64,000 nucleotides of DNA from Candidatus Thalassarchaeaceae archaeon (GCA_030745885.1 JASLNR010000019.1:1-64000), one strand, 5' to 3'; shown: positions 1 to 9,723, counted from the first letter of the stretch. Notes: generated by a model not told the origin, from the sequence alone. A program made the numbers and translations.

Positions 1-2201
1 AGGTCGTTGGACTGGAACACGTCGAGTATCACTATCGTATCGCCGGTCAGTCCGACCATCCTGTCGACCTCCGAGCGCGCCGAGACCGAGCCGCTGGGGG
101 AGTCGAACCTGAGCATGCCGGGCATCAATTCAGCGACCCCATCGCCATCCTTCCTGACCTCGATTGCGACCCCCAGATACCCATCCCCTATCGAGTAGGG
201 GTACGCGTCATCCTCCGCCGGGATGACCTCGACGTCGGTGAACACGAACTCGTAGCCGCGGTGCTCGACCGGCTGGTCCCTCACTAGGGTGACCAGGTGC
301 GAGGGGTCCGAGCGGTCCACCAGAGTGGTGGTCATGACGTGCCCGATGAGCAGCAGGAGGATGCCGAGGTGCGCGAGGTGCGAGCCGAGCAGCCTCGCGC
401 GCGCGGCGTTGCTCGGCGCCCCGAGCCCGTCTCTCCTGAGCCTGGGCAGGGTCCTGTTGGCAGTGCTCCAGAGCTGCTGGGCGGTCGGGGGCAGGGCGAA
501 TGCCAGCCACGACAGCAGGAACAGGGCGAGTGCACCCCTGGTGATGCCGGGGGTCACGTCGAGGTTGGGGTCCCCTGGCAGGCCGAATGACTCGGAGAGC
601 GCGGCGAGCGCTATGGAAGCCGCCAACGCGGCTGCCACGAGCATCGATCCGCGCCTGGCCGGGAGGCTCCTGCCCCATGCGTATGTGGTGAGGCCGATGG
701 CTAGGAGCCCGATCAGGGGGGCGCCGTAGAACTCGTGGGCGGCTAGGTTGGTGCCGTCAATCTCGACGGTGAGGAGGAGCCAGGTGAGCAGTAGGTAGGC
801 CGCTCCGCCGTACCACGGCACGGCCCTGGCCAGCCTGGCTCGTGCCGACTCGTCGGTGAACGGGAGAGTGAAGGGGGAAAGGTCGTCATCGTCGTCGGAG
901 ACCAGCCAGACTGCTAGGAAGGGCGCCATCCCAGCGATCGCCTGCTGGATCTCGGCCACCCAGCCCCAGCTGGCGAACAGCATCAGCATCACCCCACCAG
1001 CCACCCAGTGCGTGGGGGGATTCTCAGCATCACCGGATACCAGAAGCAGCATTAGCGCCAAGCCAACTGCGAGGACCGCTGTCGATCCAATCCACAGGCC
1101 GACGGCGGCATAGGCGACCAAGAGGGCGATTGCCATGCCCTGGTTCGCCTCGGCCAGCGAGGCCCTTCCACGCTCTGCGAGGCTGAGTGACTGCTCCCTG
1201 TGGAGGTGCAGCACGGCGAAGCCACCGAGAGCGAGCAGGGCAATCAGGTAGGTCGAAATCTCGATTCCCACGGGACTGAGGTCGGCAATCTGGAGCACCC
1301 TGAGGTAGGGGTCCTGCGGCAGCGCGCCCTCGCCATCGGCGACGAAGGCGTGCACTGACGCCCAAACGCCATTCGCCCTGGTGACAAGCGTGGCGTGCAT
1401 GGCGAGAGCGCCAGCGATCAATCCCATTGCTGGGGATGCCGAGAAGGCGCTCTCGGAATCCGGCTTGGCACGTCCGTGGACGATGACCAGCAGGGCGAGC
1501 CACGGGAGCAGGGATCCGGTCTCGACGGGGTCCCATGCCCAGTAGCCGCCCCAGTCCAGCACCGTGTAGGCCCACAGCCCGCCCAGTCCGATGCCAAGAG
1601 CCCCGACCAGGAAGGCAGCGCGCGCCCAGTGCAGTTGGGCAGCGTGGATGTCCCTAGACCTATCACGTCTCAATACCCCGGCAAGCGCGACGCTGGCTGT
1701 CGCGAGGCAGAGCGCGTAGTAGGTGAAGACGACAGGGGGGTGAATGACCATCAGGTCCGTCTGCAGCAGCGGGTTGAGCTCGCCGCGCGCTGCGCTCTCG
1801 GAGCTAGCGAAGGGCCCGAGAAGCAGGGACAGGGCGAGGAGTAGCGCGGTCCAGCCGTGCATTAGGCGGACCTCTAGTGGAATCGGATCGGAATCAGCTG
1901 CCATGAACCAGGTCACCACCGCCAGGATGGCAGCCCACATCAGCAGGGGCCCTGACCTGCTGCCCCAGACCGCTGAGATGCGGTAGAGTAGAGGGAGGTC
2001 ATCCCCGCTGTACCTCGAAACAAGGTCCAGCGTCGTGGCCTCTACGAGGAAGGCCGCGACTAGCAGCACGAATGGAGCTATCTGGGAGGCCATGGTGACA
2101 TGTCGGACCATCGGGTCGCCTCCCCTGTTTTGCCTCAGGATCTGATGCAGGCTCGTCAGGACCGCAAGGGATAGCAAGGCCTTCCCAAGCAACGAGAGCA
2201 A
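1..2201 (-). CDS. ccmF: CcmF/CcsA-type cytochrome c heme lyase (partial, C-terminus off the left edge)
   Basis: No stop codon interrupts this minus-strand frame from the left edge to about position 2201, giving roughly 733 residues. It is a polytopic membrane protein. The tryptophan-rich heme-handling motif of the family is clear near residues 216-234 (WGGYWAWDPVETGSLLPW), with the preceding conserved IHPP near 153. An N-terminal LPLLYRISAVWG stretch also matches CcmF. The last ~120 visible residues are hydrophilic, like the external C-terminal domain of CcmF. The family attaches heme to apocytochrome c on the outer face of the membrane. The start is uncertain: a TTG at 2201 keeps the first membrane helix, while the first ATG (2111) would remove about 30 residues. 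The gene begins 4 bases after the geranylgeranyl reductase stop, so the two are probably co-transcribed. Confidence 0.88.
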   Translation of the reverse strand, partial: MLSLLGKALLSLAVLTSLHQILRQNRGGDPMVRHVTMASQIAPFVLLVAAFLVEATTLDLVSRYSGDDLPLLYRISAVWGSRSGPLLMWAAILAVVTWFMAADSDPIPLEVRLMHGWTALLLALSLLLGPFASSESAARGELNPLLQTDLMVIHPPVVFTYYALCLATASVALAGVLRRDRSRDIHAAQLHWARAAFLVGALGIGLGGLWAYTVLDWGGYWAWDPVETGSLLPWLALLVIVHGRAKPDSESAFSASPAMGLIAGALAMHATLVTRANGVWASVHAFVADGEGALPQDPYLRVLQIADLSPVGIEISTYLIALLALGGFAVLHLHREQSLSLAERGRASLAEANQGMAIALLVAYAAVGLWIGSTAVLAVGLALMLLLVSGDAENPPTHWVAGGVMLMLFASWGWVAEIQQAIAGMAPFLAVWLVSDDDDDLSPFTLPFTDESARARLARAVPWYGGAAYLLLTWLLLTVEIDGTNLAAHEFYGAPLIGLLAIGLTTYAWGRSLPARRGSMLVAAALAASIALAALSESFGLPGDPNLDVTPGITRGALALFLLSWLAFALPPTAQQLWSTANRTLPRLRRDGLGAPSNAARARLLGSHLAHLGILLLLIGHVMTTTLVDRSDPSHLVTLVRDQPVEHRGYEFVFTDVEVIPAEDDAYPYSIGDGYLGVAIEVRKDGDGVAELMPGMLRFDSPSGSVSARSEVDRMVGLTGDTIVILDVFQSND

Positions 2202-2205
2202 GGGG

Positions 2206-3432
2206 TCACCATCCGTAGTACTTCGCCCGACTGTATCCGAACGCCAGCATTGCCGGGACGATCCGCTTGAAGTAGAGGCCAGGTCTCCTGACGAGCAACC
2301 TCAAGCCAACCATCGCCTTGCCTGAGACGCCCATGTCTGACATCTCGTCTGGGAAGCATCGGGCCATAAGCGACATCTCCTCATCAGTCAAGTCGAACAG
2401 CGCGTTCTTGCCTCGCAGGATCTTGGCGTAGGGGGGGAACTCTTCCTTCCAGCGCTTGGGATAAATGGCAAGTCGCTCTGCACTGAGGTCGCCCTCCGCT
2501 ATGGCAGCAGCGGCGGTCTCGGCTGCATAGACCGCTGACTTCAGCGCTAGGTGCGAGCCGCCCTCGAAGAGAGGCGACGTGAAGCCAGCTGCATCACCGA
2601 CCAGCATCAGCCCATCATGGTGGGTATTCTCGAATGGGCCAGAGATCGGAATCGTGCCACCGAATGCCGGATTGCCCTTTTCCTTCCAAGGTGGAGGGAC
2701 TTGCTCGAGCCCCTTGAAGTGAGTGATCTCGATGAACTCGTCTAGAGCCTTCTTGGCACGAGGTCGGTCCTCTGTAACCAGCCCGACATTGGCTCTGCCG
2801 TCGCATTTGGGAATCATCCACAGATACCCCTTCTCGGCGTACTTCGGCCAGATGTAGAAGTCCAGGTAGCCATCGGTCGGGACCTCGAGCATCTCGTACT
2901 GCATCCCAGCCACGACCTTGCCCATGGTGTTCAGTGGGACTCCCTGTTCGATTTCTACCGTCTTCGAGCACACTGCGGCGACGCCGGAGGCATCAATCAC
3001 TACCTTGGCCTGGATCGGGAACTGCTCACCCTTTCCATCGCACATCCAGCCGGAAAATCTCCCGTTCCCCGTCCGCTTCATCGAGGACAGTTTGTGACTG
3101 AGATGGACGCTGGCCCCCGCTGCTACTGCCTCATCAGCGATCCATCGCTCGAACAGGTGCTTCTCTAGGACATATCCTTCCTCGGTAAGTCGCTTCTCGA
3201 TGCCGTCAGGGAAGATGACGCGGATTCCATGGACCCTCTTGCTGATGACGTGGTCGGGCAGGTCGAGACCTAGGTTGTCGCAGGCGATCTCCGAGATGCA
3301 CTCACCGCAGTGCACGGGCGTGCCGATCTCCGAGTGGTCCTCTATCAGTATCGTGTGGAGCCCCCGACGGGCACACTGCAAAGCGGCATTGCCGCCGCCC
3401 GGTCCCGCTCCGACGACCAGCACGTCGCACAC
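2206..3432 (-). CDS. Geranylgeranyl reductase family FAD-dependent oxidoreductase
   Basis: The N-terminus has a Rossmann dinucleotide motif (VVGAGPGGGNAAL), then a CGEC cysteine motif near residue 43 as in archaeal geranylgeranyl reductases. A second FAD-contact motif, LVGDAAGFTSPLFEGG, lies near residues 275-290. Length (~408 aa) is normal. The family saturates isoprenoid chains, either of archaeal diether/tetraether lipids or of quinone side chains. The start chosen is the GTG at 3432, which has GGGGGAG five bases upstream; an in-frame GTG at 3450 is the alternative. It is divergent from UbiD and followed at 4 bases by CcmF. With UbiD and UbiA across the divergent promoter, a role in tailoring the menaquinone side chain is as plausible as a role in core lipid synthesis. 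That choice is inference. Confidence 0.9.
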   Translation of the reverse strand: MCDVLVVGAGPGGGNAALQCARRGLHTILIEDHSEIGTPVHCGECISEIACDNLGLDLPDHVISKRVHGIRVIFPDGIEKRLTEEGYVLEKHLFERWIADEAVAAGASVHLSHKLSSMKRTGNGRFSGWMCDGKGEQFPIQAKVVIDASGVAAVCSKTVEIEQGVPLNTMGKVVAGMQYEMLEVPTDGYLDFYIWPKYAEKGYLWMIPKCDGRANVGLVTEDRPRAKKALDEFIEITHFKGLEQVPPPWKEKGNPAFGGTIPISGPFENTHHDGLMLVGDAAGFTSPLFEGGSHLALKSAVYAAETAAAAIAEGDLSAERLAIYPKRWKEEFPPYAKILRGKNALFDLTDEEMSLMARCFPDEMSDMGVSGKAMVGLRLLVRRPGLYFKRIVPAMLAFGYSRAKYYGW

Positions 3433-3520
3433 CGTAACTCCCCCTACCACAGTAAGCGGGTCACGACGACATCAAAGAAACCCTCGGTTGCGCCACCTAC
3501 GGTGGCGAGCGAACCTTCTC

Positions 3521-5413
3521 ATGAAGGTAGGGCCCCCGCATGGTGTGGCATGGAGGAGGCTCTCCCAGTACATCAGGGCGCTCGAGGACAGGGGCGAGTT
3601 GCTGAGGGTCAGTCATCCCGTCGATGTCAGGTTCGAGGCGGGGTGCATCGCCGACCGCCTCGTGAAGCGCGGTGGACCGGCAGTAGTGTTCGACCAACCC
3701 CGCCTCGAGGACGGCAGTATCAGCAGGTTCCCCCTGGCGATGAATCTCTACGGAACCAGGGGGCGCACCAACATGGCCCTCGGGGTCGAGAGCCCCAGCG
3801 AGATTGGCGAACGCATGGTCGAGCTGATGAAACCGGATATAGGGAGTCTAGTGACGTACCCATGGAGGGGGCTCAGGCTTCTTAGGGAGGCCATATCGAT
3901 GGCTCCGAAGAAGGTCTCGAAAGGGGCGTGCCAGCAAGTCAGGATCGAAGACCCGGACGTCACCCGCCTTCCGATTCCGACGACTTGGCCGCTGGACGGC
4001 GGGCCGTTCATGACCCTCCCCCTCGTGGTGACCTCCGACCCCAAAACCGGCGAACACAACATGGGGGTCTATCGCAGCCAGGTCTACGGTCCCACCGAGG
4101 TCGGCCTGCACTGGCAGACCCACAAGCACGGAGCCGACCACGCGGATGCCTCGGACGGCAGGATGCCGGTCTCCATCTGCTTAGGTGGGCCTCCAGAGGT
4201 CATGTTCAGCGCAATCTCGCCACTGCCTGACAACCTGACGGAGTACGAGTTCGCTGGGCTGCTGTCTCGCAGTAGGCTCAGGATTGCGAAGTGCTTGACC
4301 AACGAACTCTGGGTCCCCGCCGAGTGCGACTTCGTCATTGAAGGCTACACCATACCCAGTGAGACTCGTCTGGAGGGGCCCTTCGGGGACCACTTCGGTC
4401 ACTACTCATTGGAGGGGCAGTACCCAGTCATGCACGTCACCGCGATAACGCACAGGAAGGACCCCAGCATCCCGATGACAATAGTGGGCGTCCCCCCCAT
4501 GGAGGATGGGTTCATCGGTGAGGCGATCAGCGAGGCCCTCCTTCCCGTCCTCAGATTCCAGCATAGGGACGTCGCAGACCTCTTCCTACCGCTCGAGACC
4601 GGTTTCCACAACCTAGCAATACTCGCCTCCAAGCAGCGTTACCCGCGACAGGCGCGCAAGACTGCCCTAGGGCTCCTAGGCGCGGGACAGATGATGTTCC
4701 AGAAGGTCATCGTGGCAGTCGACGAAAATCACCCCGTCAGGGATCTCGAGGCGCTTCTGGACGCCTTGGACACCAAGGTCAGGATACCCGATGGCTTGGT
4801 CTTTCTCGAGGGCATGGTCGCCGACACGCTTGCGCACGCGGCCCCCTGGGAGAATGTTCACACGAAGTTGATCATCGACGCCACGACCCCCGCCTCCGGC
4901 GACCCGCAAGGTGAGGTGAAGCGTATCGAGGCCAGCGACTCGCTAGCTATCTCGGCATCGGCCATAGACGGAATCGAGCAAGCCAGGATGCTGCGGCCGT
5001 CGATGATGGTGGTGACGACCAGCATCCAAGGTGGGCCGAAGCCCGAGGAGAGCATGGAGGAGCCGGACGAGTTCCTCGCTACCCAGCAGCGCCAACGGAT
5101 TTCCTCGATATGCGACGTCATCTGGGGCCTCGAAGGGGCGAGGGGGCTGCGCTGGCTATTCATCACCGACGCTGATGCCAATCTGGATAGCGAGAACTGG
5201 CGCAGGCGCCTGCTTTGGCAGCTCTTCTGTCGCTTCGACGCCGGACGGGACCTGCACTTCGACGAGGTCGGCGGGAGGGTTGCTTGGGATGCGACTGCGC
5301 CAATCCCCTCCAACGACGGCCCGCTTCCAGTACGACGCTGGCCCGCGGTCACCCTGCACGATCCCGAACTGGTACTGAGAATCGATCGCTGGTTGGCCGA
5401 GGTGGGCTGCTGA
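3521..5413 (+). CDS. ubiD: UbiD family decarboxylase
   Basis: This ~630-residue protein has the UbiD signatures in order. They are an N-terminal RALEDRGELLRV, the prFMN-binding block NMGVYRSQVYGP with GLHWQ (around residues 180-200), MPVSICLGG, and the catalytic stretch LEGPFGDHFGHYS (Glu at about residue 285). The family uses prenylated FMN for reversible decarboxylation of aromatic or unsaturated acids. Length exceeds the ~500 residues of Escherichia coli UbiD but is usual for archaeal members. ATG 3521 was chosen because upstream in-frame sequence overlaps the divergent reductase gene and does not look like UbiD; GTG 3545 is possible. Its stop overlaps the UbiA start (TGATG), so the two are translationally coupled. 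Together they suggest quinone synthesis, probably menaquinone by the futalosine route as in other Thermoplasmatota (inference). The UbiX partner is not in the window. Confidence 0.93.
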   Translation: MKVGPPHGVAWRRLSQYIRALEDRGELLRVSHPVDVRFEAGCIADRLVKRGGPAVVFDQPRLEDGSISRFPLAMNLYGTRGRTNMALGVESPSEIGERMVELMKPDIGSLVTYPWRGLRLLREAISMAPKKVSKGACQQVRIEDPDVTRLPIPTTWPLDGGPFMTLPLVVTSDPKTGEHNMGVYRSQVYGPTEVGLHWQTHKHGADHADASDGRMPVSICLGGPPEVMFSAISPLPDNLTEYEFAGLLSRSRLRIAKCLTNELWVPAECDFVIEGYTIPSETRLEGPFGDHFGHYSLEGQYPVMHVTAITHRKDPSIPMTIVGVPPMEDGFIGEAISEALLPVLRFQHRDVADLFLPLETGFHNLAILASKQRYPRQARKTALGLLGAGQMMFQKVIVAVDENHPVRDLEALLDALDTKVRIPDGLVFLEGMVADTLAHAAPWENVHTKLIIDATTPASGDPQGEVKRIEASDSLAISASAIDGIEQARMLRPSMMVVTTSIQGGPKPEESMEEPDEFLATQQRQRISSICDVIWGLEGARGLRWLFITDADANLDSENWRRRLLWQLFCRFDAGRDLHFDEVGGRVAWDATAPIPSNDGPLPVRRWPAVTLHDPELVLRIDRWLAEVGC

Positions 5414-6369
5414 TGGGGATCGAGGATATCCTGGAGTTCGTGAGGGTGGAGCACACCCTGTTCTCGCTTCCCTTCGTGCTGATTGGCTACGTGCTGGCTG
5501 ACAATGAGTTCGGAACAGAGAGCATGGACCTAGTCTGGATTATCGTCGCAGCTATTGGTGCTAGGGGCCTTGCGATGGCTCTCAACAGAATCGTCGATCG
5601 AGACATAGATGCAGAGAATCCGCGCACTGCTGCGAGGCACCTGCCATCCGGTACCATGTCGGTGCAGACCGCTTGGATTCTCGCTGGTGCCTTTCTGGGG
5701 GTGCTTCTGTTCGCTGCATGGAGATTGAACGAGGTCGCACTGAAGATGGCTTGGCTACCGGTTCTGGCCTTCGTAATCTACCCGTACACCAAGAGGGTGT
5801 CTTGGATCTGCCACTTCTGGATAGGGATGTGCCTAGCACTCGCGCCAGCAGGGGCGTGGGTCGCCATAGCCGCGGACACCCATGGTTGGGCTTCCATTAC
5901 CGGAATGCTGGATGGGCAGACCGCCTTCCTGTGGTTTCCGGAGGTATTCTTCATCTCGTTGGGAGTAGCGCTTTGGATTGCCGCGTTTGACATCAATTAC
6001 GCCCTGATGGACGAAGATGTTGATCGCGAGCAGGGGATTCGCTCCTTCCCGGCGATTCACGGACATGTGGCGACCATGAGGCTGAGTGTGGCTCTGACCA
6101 TAGGCTGGTTGGCTTGCTTCTTGCTGACTGGGCTGCATGACTTCACGGGCACGCGTAGCTTCCGCTCCACGCTCTGGGTCCCATCTGTGGTTCTGATGGC
6201 GCTGGTCAACATCTTCGTAATGACAAAAGGGGCGCAGTCTGCTACGGAGTCGGACGAGGAGATGGGGGGCTATCAGAAGGCACTCTTCCGGGCTTCCATG
6301 CTCACTGGATGGGTTTTGTTATCTAGTCTCATGATCGTGGAGCACTACAACGATGGAATGTCGGATTGA
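5413..6369 (+). CDS. ubiA: UbiA family prenyltransferase
   Basis: A 318-residue polytopic membrane protein with the two Asp-rich prenyl-diphosphate/Mg motifs of the UbiA superfamily: NRIVDRDID near residue 58 and DINYALMDEDVDRE near residue 193. The family transfers a polyprenyl chain to an aromatic ring inside the membrane. The ATG at 5413 shares one base with the UbiD stop and gives the typical start with EHTLFSLPF close to the N-terminus. Coupling to UbiD favours a MqnP/4-hydroxybenzoate-prenyltransferase-like role in quinone synthesis. Related archaeal UbiA proteins that prenylate geranylgeranylglyceryl phosphate cannot be excluded by motif alone. Confidence 0.93.
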   Translation: MGIEDILEFVRVEHTLFSLPFVLIGYVLADNEFGTESMDLVWIIVAAIGARGLAMALNRIVDRDIDAENPRTAARHLPSGTMSVQTAWILAGAFLGVLLFAAWRLNEVALKMAWLPVLAFVIYPYTKRVSWICHFWIGMCLALAPAGAWVAIAADTHGWASITGMLDGQTAFLWFPEVFFISLGVALWIAAFDINYALMDEDVDREQGIRSFPAIHGHVATMRLSVALTIGWLACFLLTGLHDFTGTRSFRSTLWVPSVVLMALVNIFVMTKGAQSATESDEEMGGYQKALFRASMLTGWVLLSSLMIVEHYNDGMSD

Positions 6370-6378
6370 GGCCAAACG

Positions 6379-8655
6379 ATGTTTAGACTACACGCGGAAT
6401 ACGACACCGCCGGGGACCAGCAGCAAGCCATCGACCAATTGGTCGAGCAGCTCGAGGCGGGTCAGGAGCGTTGCGTACTGCTAGGTGTAACTGGCTCAGG
6501 GAAGACCTTTGCTATGGCCAAGGTCATCGAGAGATTGCAGATACCTACCCTCATACTGTCTCACAACAAGACGCTGGCGCGTCAAATCTGGCAGGAGATG
6601 TCGGGGCTATTCCCCGAGAATGCGGTGGAGTACTTCGTCAGCTACTACGACTACTACCAACCAGAGGCCTACATTCCCGGACGTGACCTATACATCGACA
6701 AGGAACTACAGATGAACGAGCGCATCGAGCAGGAGCGTTTCTCCACGGTAGCATCACTCGTCTCGCGCCCTGACGTAATAACCATCGGCACGGTCTCGGT
6801 CATCTACGGACTCAACCCCCCAGATGTATTCCAGCAGAATCACCTCCGTCTACATGTCGGCCAGCAGGCCGACCCGCAGGAGGTCGTTCGCGAACTGGTC
6901 AGCCTGCAGTACCGCCGCACCACTGAGGAGATCGCACGCGGGGACATCCGCCTGCGTGGCGAGGTGCTGGACATTTGGATGCCCAGCAGGGACGACCCGT
7001 TGCGCATCCGCTTCGGGTGGGAGGGCGTAGAGCGCATCCAGGTGTGCGAGGCCGTGTCCTGGGAGCCGCTGGACGACTTTGAGGAGGCCTGGATACATCC
7101 ACGGGAGTTCTACATGACCAGCGAGGAGCACTTCAAACGGGCCCTCGACGACATCGAGGCCGAGCTCGAAGCCCGCATCGATTGGTTTGAGTCCAAGGAC
7201 AATGCCATCGAGTCGCATCGACTGGCCCAACGCACCAAGTTCGACCTCGAGATGCTCAACGAGGTCGGGTCGTGCAAGGGAGTCGAGAACTACTCGATGC
7301 ACTTCGACGGGCGCAGCCGCGGCGAGCGATCATACTGCCTACTGGACTTCTTCGCGAGCAATGCAGAGCAGTTCCACGGAGGCGCCGAGAGCTACCTCGT
7401 CATCATGGACGAATCCCACGTCACCCTGCCTCAGGTCGGAGGCATGCACGGTGGTGACTTCTCACGTAAGAAGAACCTCGTCGACCACGGCTTCCGACTG
7501 CCCTCTGCCTACGATAACCGCCCGCTTCGCATCGACGAGTTCCAGAATCTGGTCCCTCGGATGATCTATGTCAGCGCGACCCCCGGAGAGCGCGAGTTGC
7601 GGCACTTGGCCGAGATTTCAGGGCAAGAGGTCCCCGGGGGGCTATTGCACATCCAAGGGGGTGGCGGCGCGAGAGCCGCGGAGCAGGACAGGCCCCGAGA
7701 GAGGGTCAGCATGGAGGCGGTCCTGAAAGAGGTACAAGGGGTAGCCAAGATGGAGATCCGCCCCACGGGCCTGCTAGATCCGAGCATTGAGGTCAGGCCG
7801 ACCGAGGGACAGGTGCAGGATCTGCTCAGCGAGATCAAAGAGCGCGTCGAGCGCAAAGAGCGCGTGCTCGTGACGGTAATGACGATCAAGTTCGCAGAGG
7901 AGGTCGCGGAATACCTAGAGCGGGTTGGCGTCAAGGCGCACTACCTCCACAGTGAGATTGACACGCTCGAGCGTACGGAGATTATCAAGGCGCTTCGATT
8001 GGGGCACATTGACGTCATCGTGGGAATCAACCTGCTGCGCGAGGGCCTAGACATCCCCGAGGTCTCCCTAGTGGCGATCTTCGATGCCGACAAGCAGGGC
8101 TTCCTGCGCAACGAGCGCTCGCTGCTGCAGACCATAGGCCGGGCTTCTAGGAACTCGAACGGGTCGGTCATCCTGTATGGCGACACAATCTCGCCGGCGA
8201 TGGAGGCTTCCATCAGCCAGACCATCGCGCGCAGGAGGATGCAGAACACCTACAACGAGGAGAACGGAATCATCCCCAAGACGATAGAGAAGGCCCTTCC
8301 GGTGATGGGGGCCGAGGTCGAGGACCTACTCTCCGGTGTCGCGGGAACGGGCAGGGGAGGAGGTCGTCGCATGGTTGCCAAGCCCCGGGGCAGGAAGGGT
8401 CTGGAGGGTCTCGCCCAGAAGTTCAGGCTCGGAGCCGGCAATTGGAACACGTCGGACTCCGTGCTAGACAACGTGAGCCAGCCCGAATGGGTCGAGGCGG
8501 CCCACGAGGCGCTTGAGAGGGTGGAAGGGGAGGATCCTACCGAGCTCATCTCCCGTCTTGAGAGGGAGATGCGACAAGCCGCTGCCAGATTGGACTTTGA
8601 GCGAGCGGCTAGTCTGCGTGACAGGATTTTCAAACTGCAGAATGCGACCAATTGA
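6379..8655 (+). CDS. uvrB: Excinuclease ABC subunit B (UvrB)
   Basis: 758 residues with full UvrB architecture. Walker A GVTGSGKT is at 36-43, the DNA-clamping beta-hairpin YYDYYQPEAYIP near 89-100, and the Walker B variant DESH near 344. The helicase motifs SATPG, NLLREGLDIPEVSL and IGRASRN follow, and a C-terminal UVR (UvrC-interaction) domain covers about 718-753. UvrB verifies DNA damage and loads UvrC in nucleotide excision repair. It is longer than the usual ~670 residues. Much of the excess is a glycine- and arginine-rich insertion around residues 421-461, between SATPG and the conserved RPTGLLDP, plus extra length before the UVR domain. This is a bacterial-type gene in an archaeal context, presumably an old transfer. 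It starts 9 bases after ubiA. Confidence 0.97.
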   Translation: MFRLHAEYDTAGDQQQAIDQLVEQLEAGQERCVLLGVTGSGKTFAMAKVIERLQIPTLILSHNKTLARQIWQEMSGLFPENAVEYFVSYYDYYQPEAYIPGRDLYIDKELQMNERIEQERFSTVASLVSRPDVITIGTVSVIYGLNPPDVFQQNHLRLHVGQQADPQEVVRELVSLQYRRTTEEIARGDIRLRGEVLDIWMPSRDDPLRIRFGWEGVERIQVCEAVSWEPLDDFEEAWIHPREFYMTSEEHFKRALDDIEAELEARIDWFESKDNAIESHRLAQRTKFDLEMLNEVGSCKGVENYSMHFDGRSRGERSYCLLDFFASNAEQFHGGAESYLVIMDESHVTLPQVGGMHGGDFSRKKNLVDHGFRLPSAYDNRPLRIDEFQNLVPRMIYVSATPGERELRHLAEISGQEVPGGLLHIQGGGGARAAEQDRPRERVSMEAVLKEVQGVAKMEIRPTGLLDPSIEVRPTEGQVQDLLSEIKERVERKERVLVTVMTIKFAEEVAEYLERVGVKAHYLHSEIDTLERTEIIKALRLGHIDVIVGINLLREGLDIPEVSLVAIFDADKQGFLRNERSLLQTIGRASRNSNGSVILYGDTISPAMEASISQTIARRRMQNTYNEENGIIPKTIEKALPVMGAEVEDLLSGVAGTGRGGGRRMVAKPRGRKGLEGLAQKFRLGAGNWNTSDSVLDNVSQPEWVEAAHEALERVEGEDPTELISRLEREMRQAAARLDFERAASLRDRIFKLQNATN

Positions 8656-8680
8656 AGGCAAATGAGCACCGCGAGGAGCC

Positions 8681-9670
8681 ATGGCCGGATACTCGCGGGA
8701 TGACTTCGACCTTCCTGTCGAGGATTACGACTTCTCGGCCGCTGGTGACGTGGGATCTCTGATCGACCAGATGGGTCGCGCTGGCGGATTCACGGCGACC
8801 AAACTAGCTCGTGCTCGAGACATCCTTCGAGAAGCCATCGCCAAGGTCGGCAAGGAACGGGTTCTCAACTGGGTATCATTCCCAGCCTGCCTGTGCGCCA
8901 CCGGCACGCGCGGCTTCTTCATCGAGGCACTCAAGCGCAAGGCGTTTAACGTAGTCATCACAACCTGCGGCACTCTCGACCACGACATCGCCCGTACTTA
9001 CCGTGACTACTTCCATGGCGATTTCAGCCTCGATGACGTCGCTCTGGGAGAAGAGGGCCTCAACCGACTAGGAAACGTAGTAATCCCCAACGACTGCTAC
9101 GGCGAGATCATAGAGCAGACCGTGCTCCCCTGGCTAGGAGAGATTGAGTCAGAGCGCTTGTCTGCATCTAGTGCGAACCCTTGGCTGGGCTTCGGCTCGG
9201 TCGAGTTGTGCTGGGCCATGGGAGATCGCATCGAGGACGAGTCATCGCTGCTCCACTGGGTCGCCAAGCATCGAATCCCTATGGTCGTCCCAGGCCTGAC
9301 CGACGGATCGATAGGGTCCCAGCTGTTCATGCATCGGCAGAGGAGTCCTGGTTTCATGATTGACTTGCTAGCCGACGAGCAGGTGCTTTCCGACCTAACG
9401 TGGACTGCTGAAGAGAGTCATGGACTAATGGTTGGGGGCGGGATCTCGAAGCATCACGTGATCTGGTGGAACCAGTTCAGGGGGGGGATGGATTCGGCGG
9501 TCTCGATTACCACTGCTCCCGAACACGACGGCTCCCTGTCAGGGGCACGCCTTCGCGAGGCGGTCTCGTGGGGGAAAATCCGTCCCCAAGCACCGCAGGT
9601 CGTGGTCGAAGGGGAGGCCAGCATCCTCCTACCCCTACTGGGCGCGGATTTGTTCAACCATGCTAGTTGA
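8681..9670 (+). CDS. dys: Deoxyhypusine synthase
   Basis: 329 residues matching deoxyhypusine synthase. The active-site lysine lies in VGGGISKHHVIWWNQ (Lys257), preceded by TTCGTLDHDIAR and followed by SITTAPEHDGSLSGAR, the NAD- and spermidine-binding region. The enzyme transfers the aminobutyl group of spermidine to a lysine of translation factor aIF5A. It is an archaeal/eukaryotic function and one of the clearest domain markers in the window. It follows uvrB by 25 bases. The next small gene starts 54 bases after its stop. Confidence 0.95.
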   Translation: MAGYSRDDFDLPVEDYDFSAAGDVGSLIDQMGRAGGFTATKLARARDILREAIAKVGKERVLNWVSFPACLCATGTRGFFIEALKRKAFNVVITTCGTLDHDIARTYRDYFHGDFSLDDVALGEEGLNRLGNVVIPNDCYGEIIEQTVLPWLGEIESERLSASSANPWLGFGSVELCWAMGDRIEDESSLLHWVAKHRIPMVVPGLTDGSIGSQLFMHRQRSPGFMIDLLADEQVLSDLTWTAEESHGLMVGGGISKHHVIWWNQFRGGMDSAVSITTAPEHDGSLSGARLREAVSWGKIRPQAPQVVVEGEASILLPLLGADLFNHAS

Positions 9671-9723
9671 ACAGGCATAATTCCGGCGTAACGGCTAATA
9701 ATGGACCTCATCTCGGCGGGCTC

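Noticed and set aside
289..729. Plus-strand open frames in the first 2 kb
   Set aside because: They overlap the CcmF frame, which has membrane helices and the tryptophan-rich motif; the plus-strand products are featureless and Arg/Ser/Ala-rich.
3200..3520. A longer UbiD with about 107 extra N-terminal residues
   Set aside because: The extension is antisense to the geranylgeranyl reductase and does not resemble UbiD, whose normal N-terminus starts just after ATG 3521.
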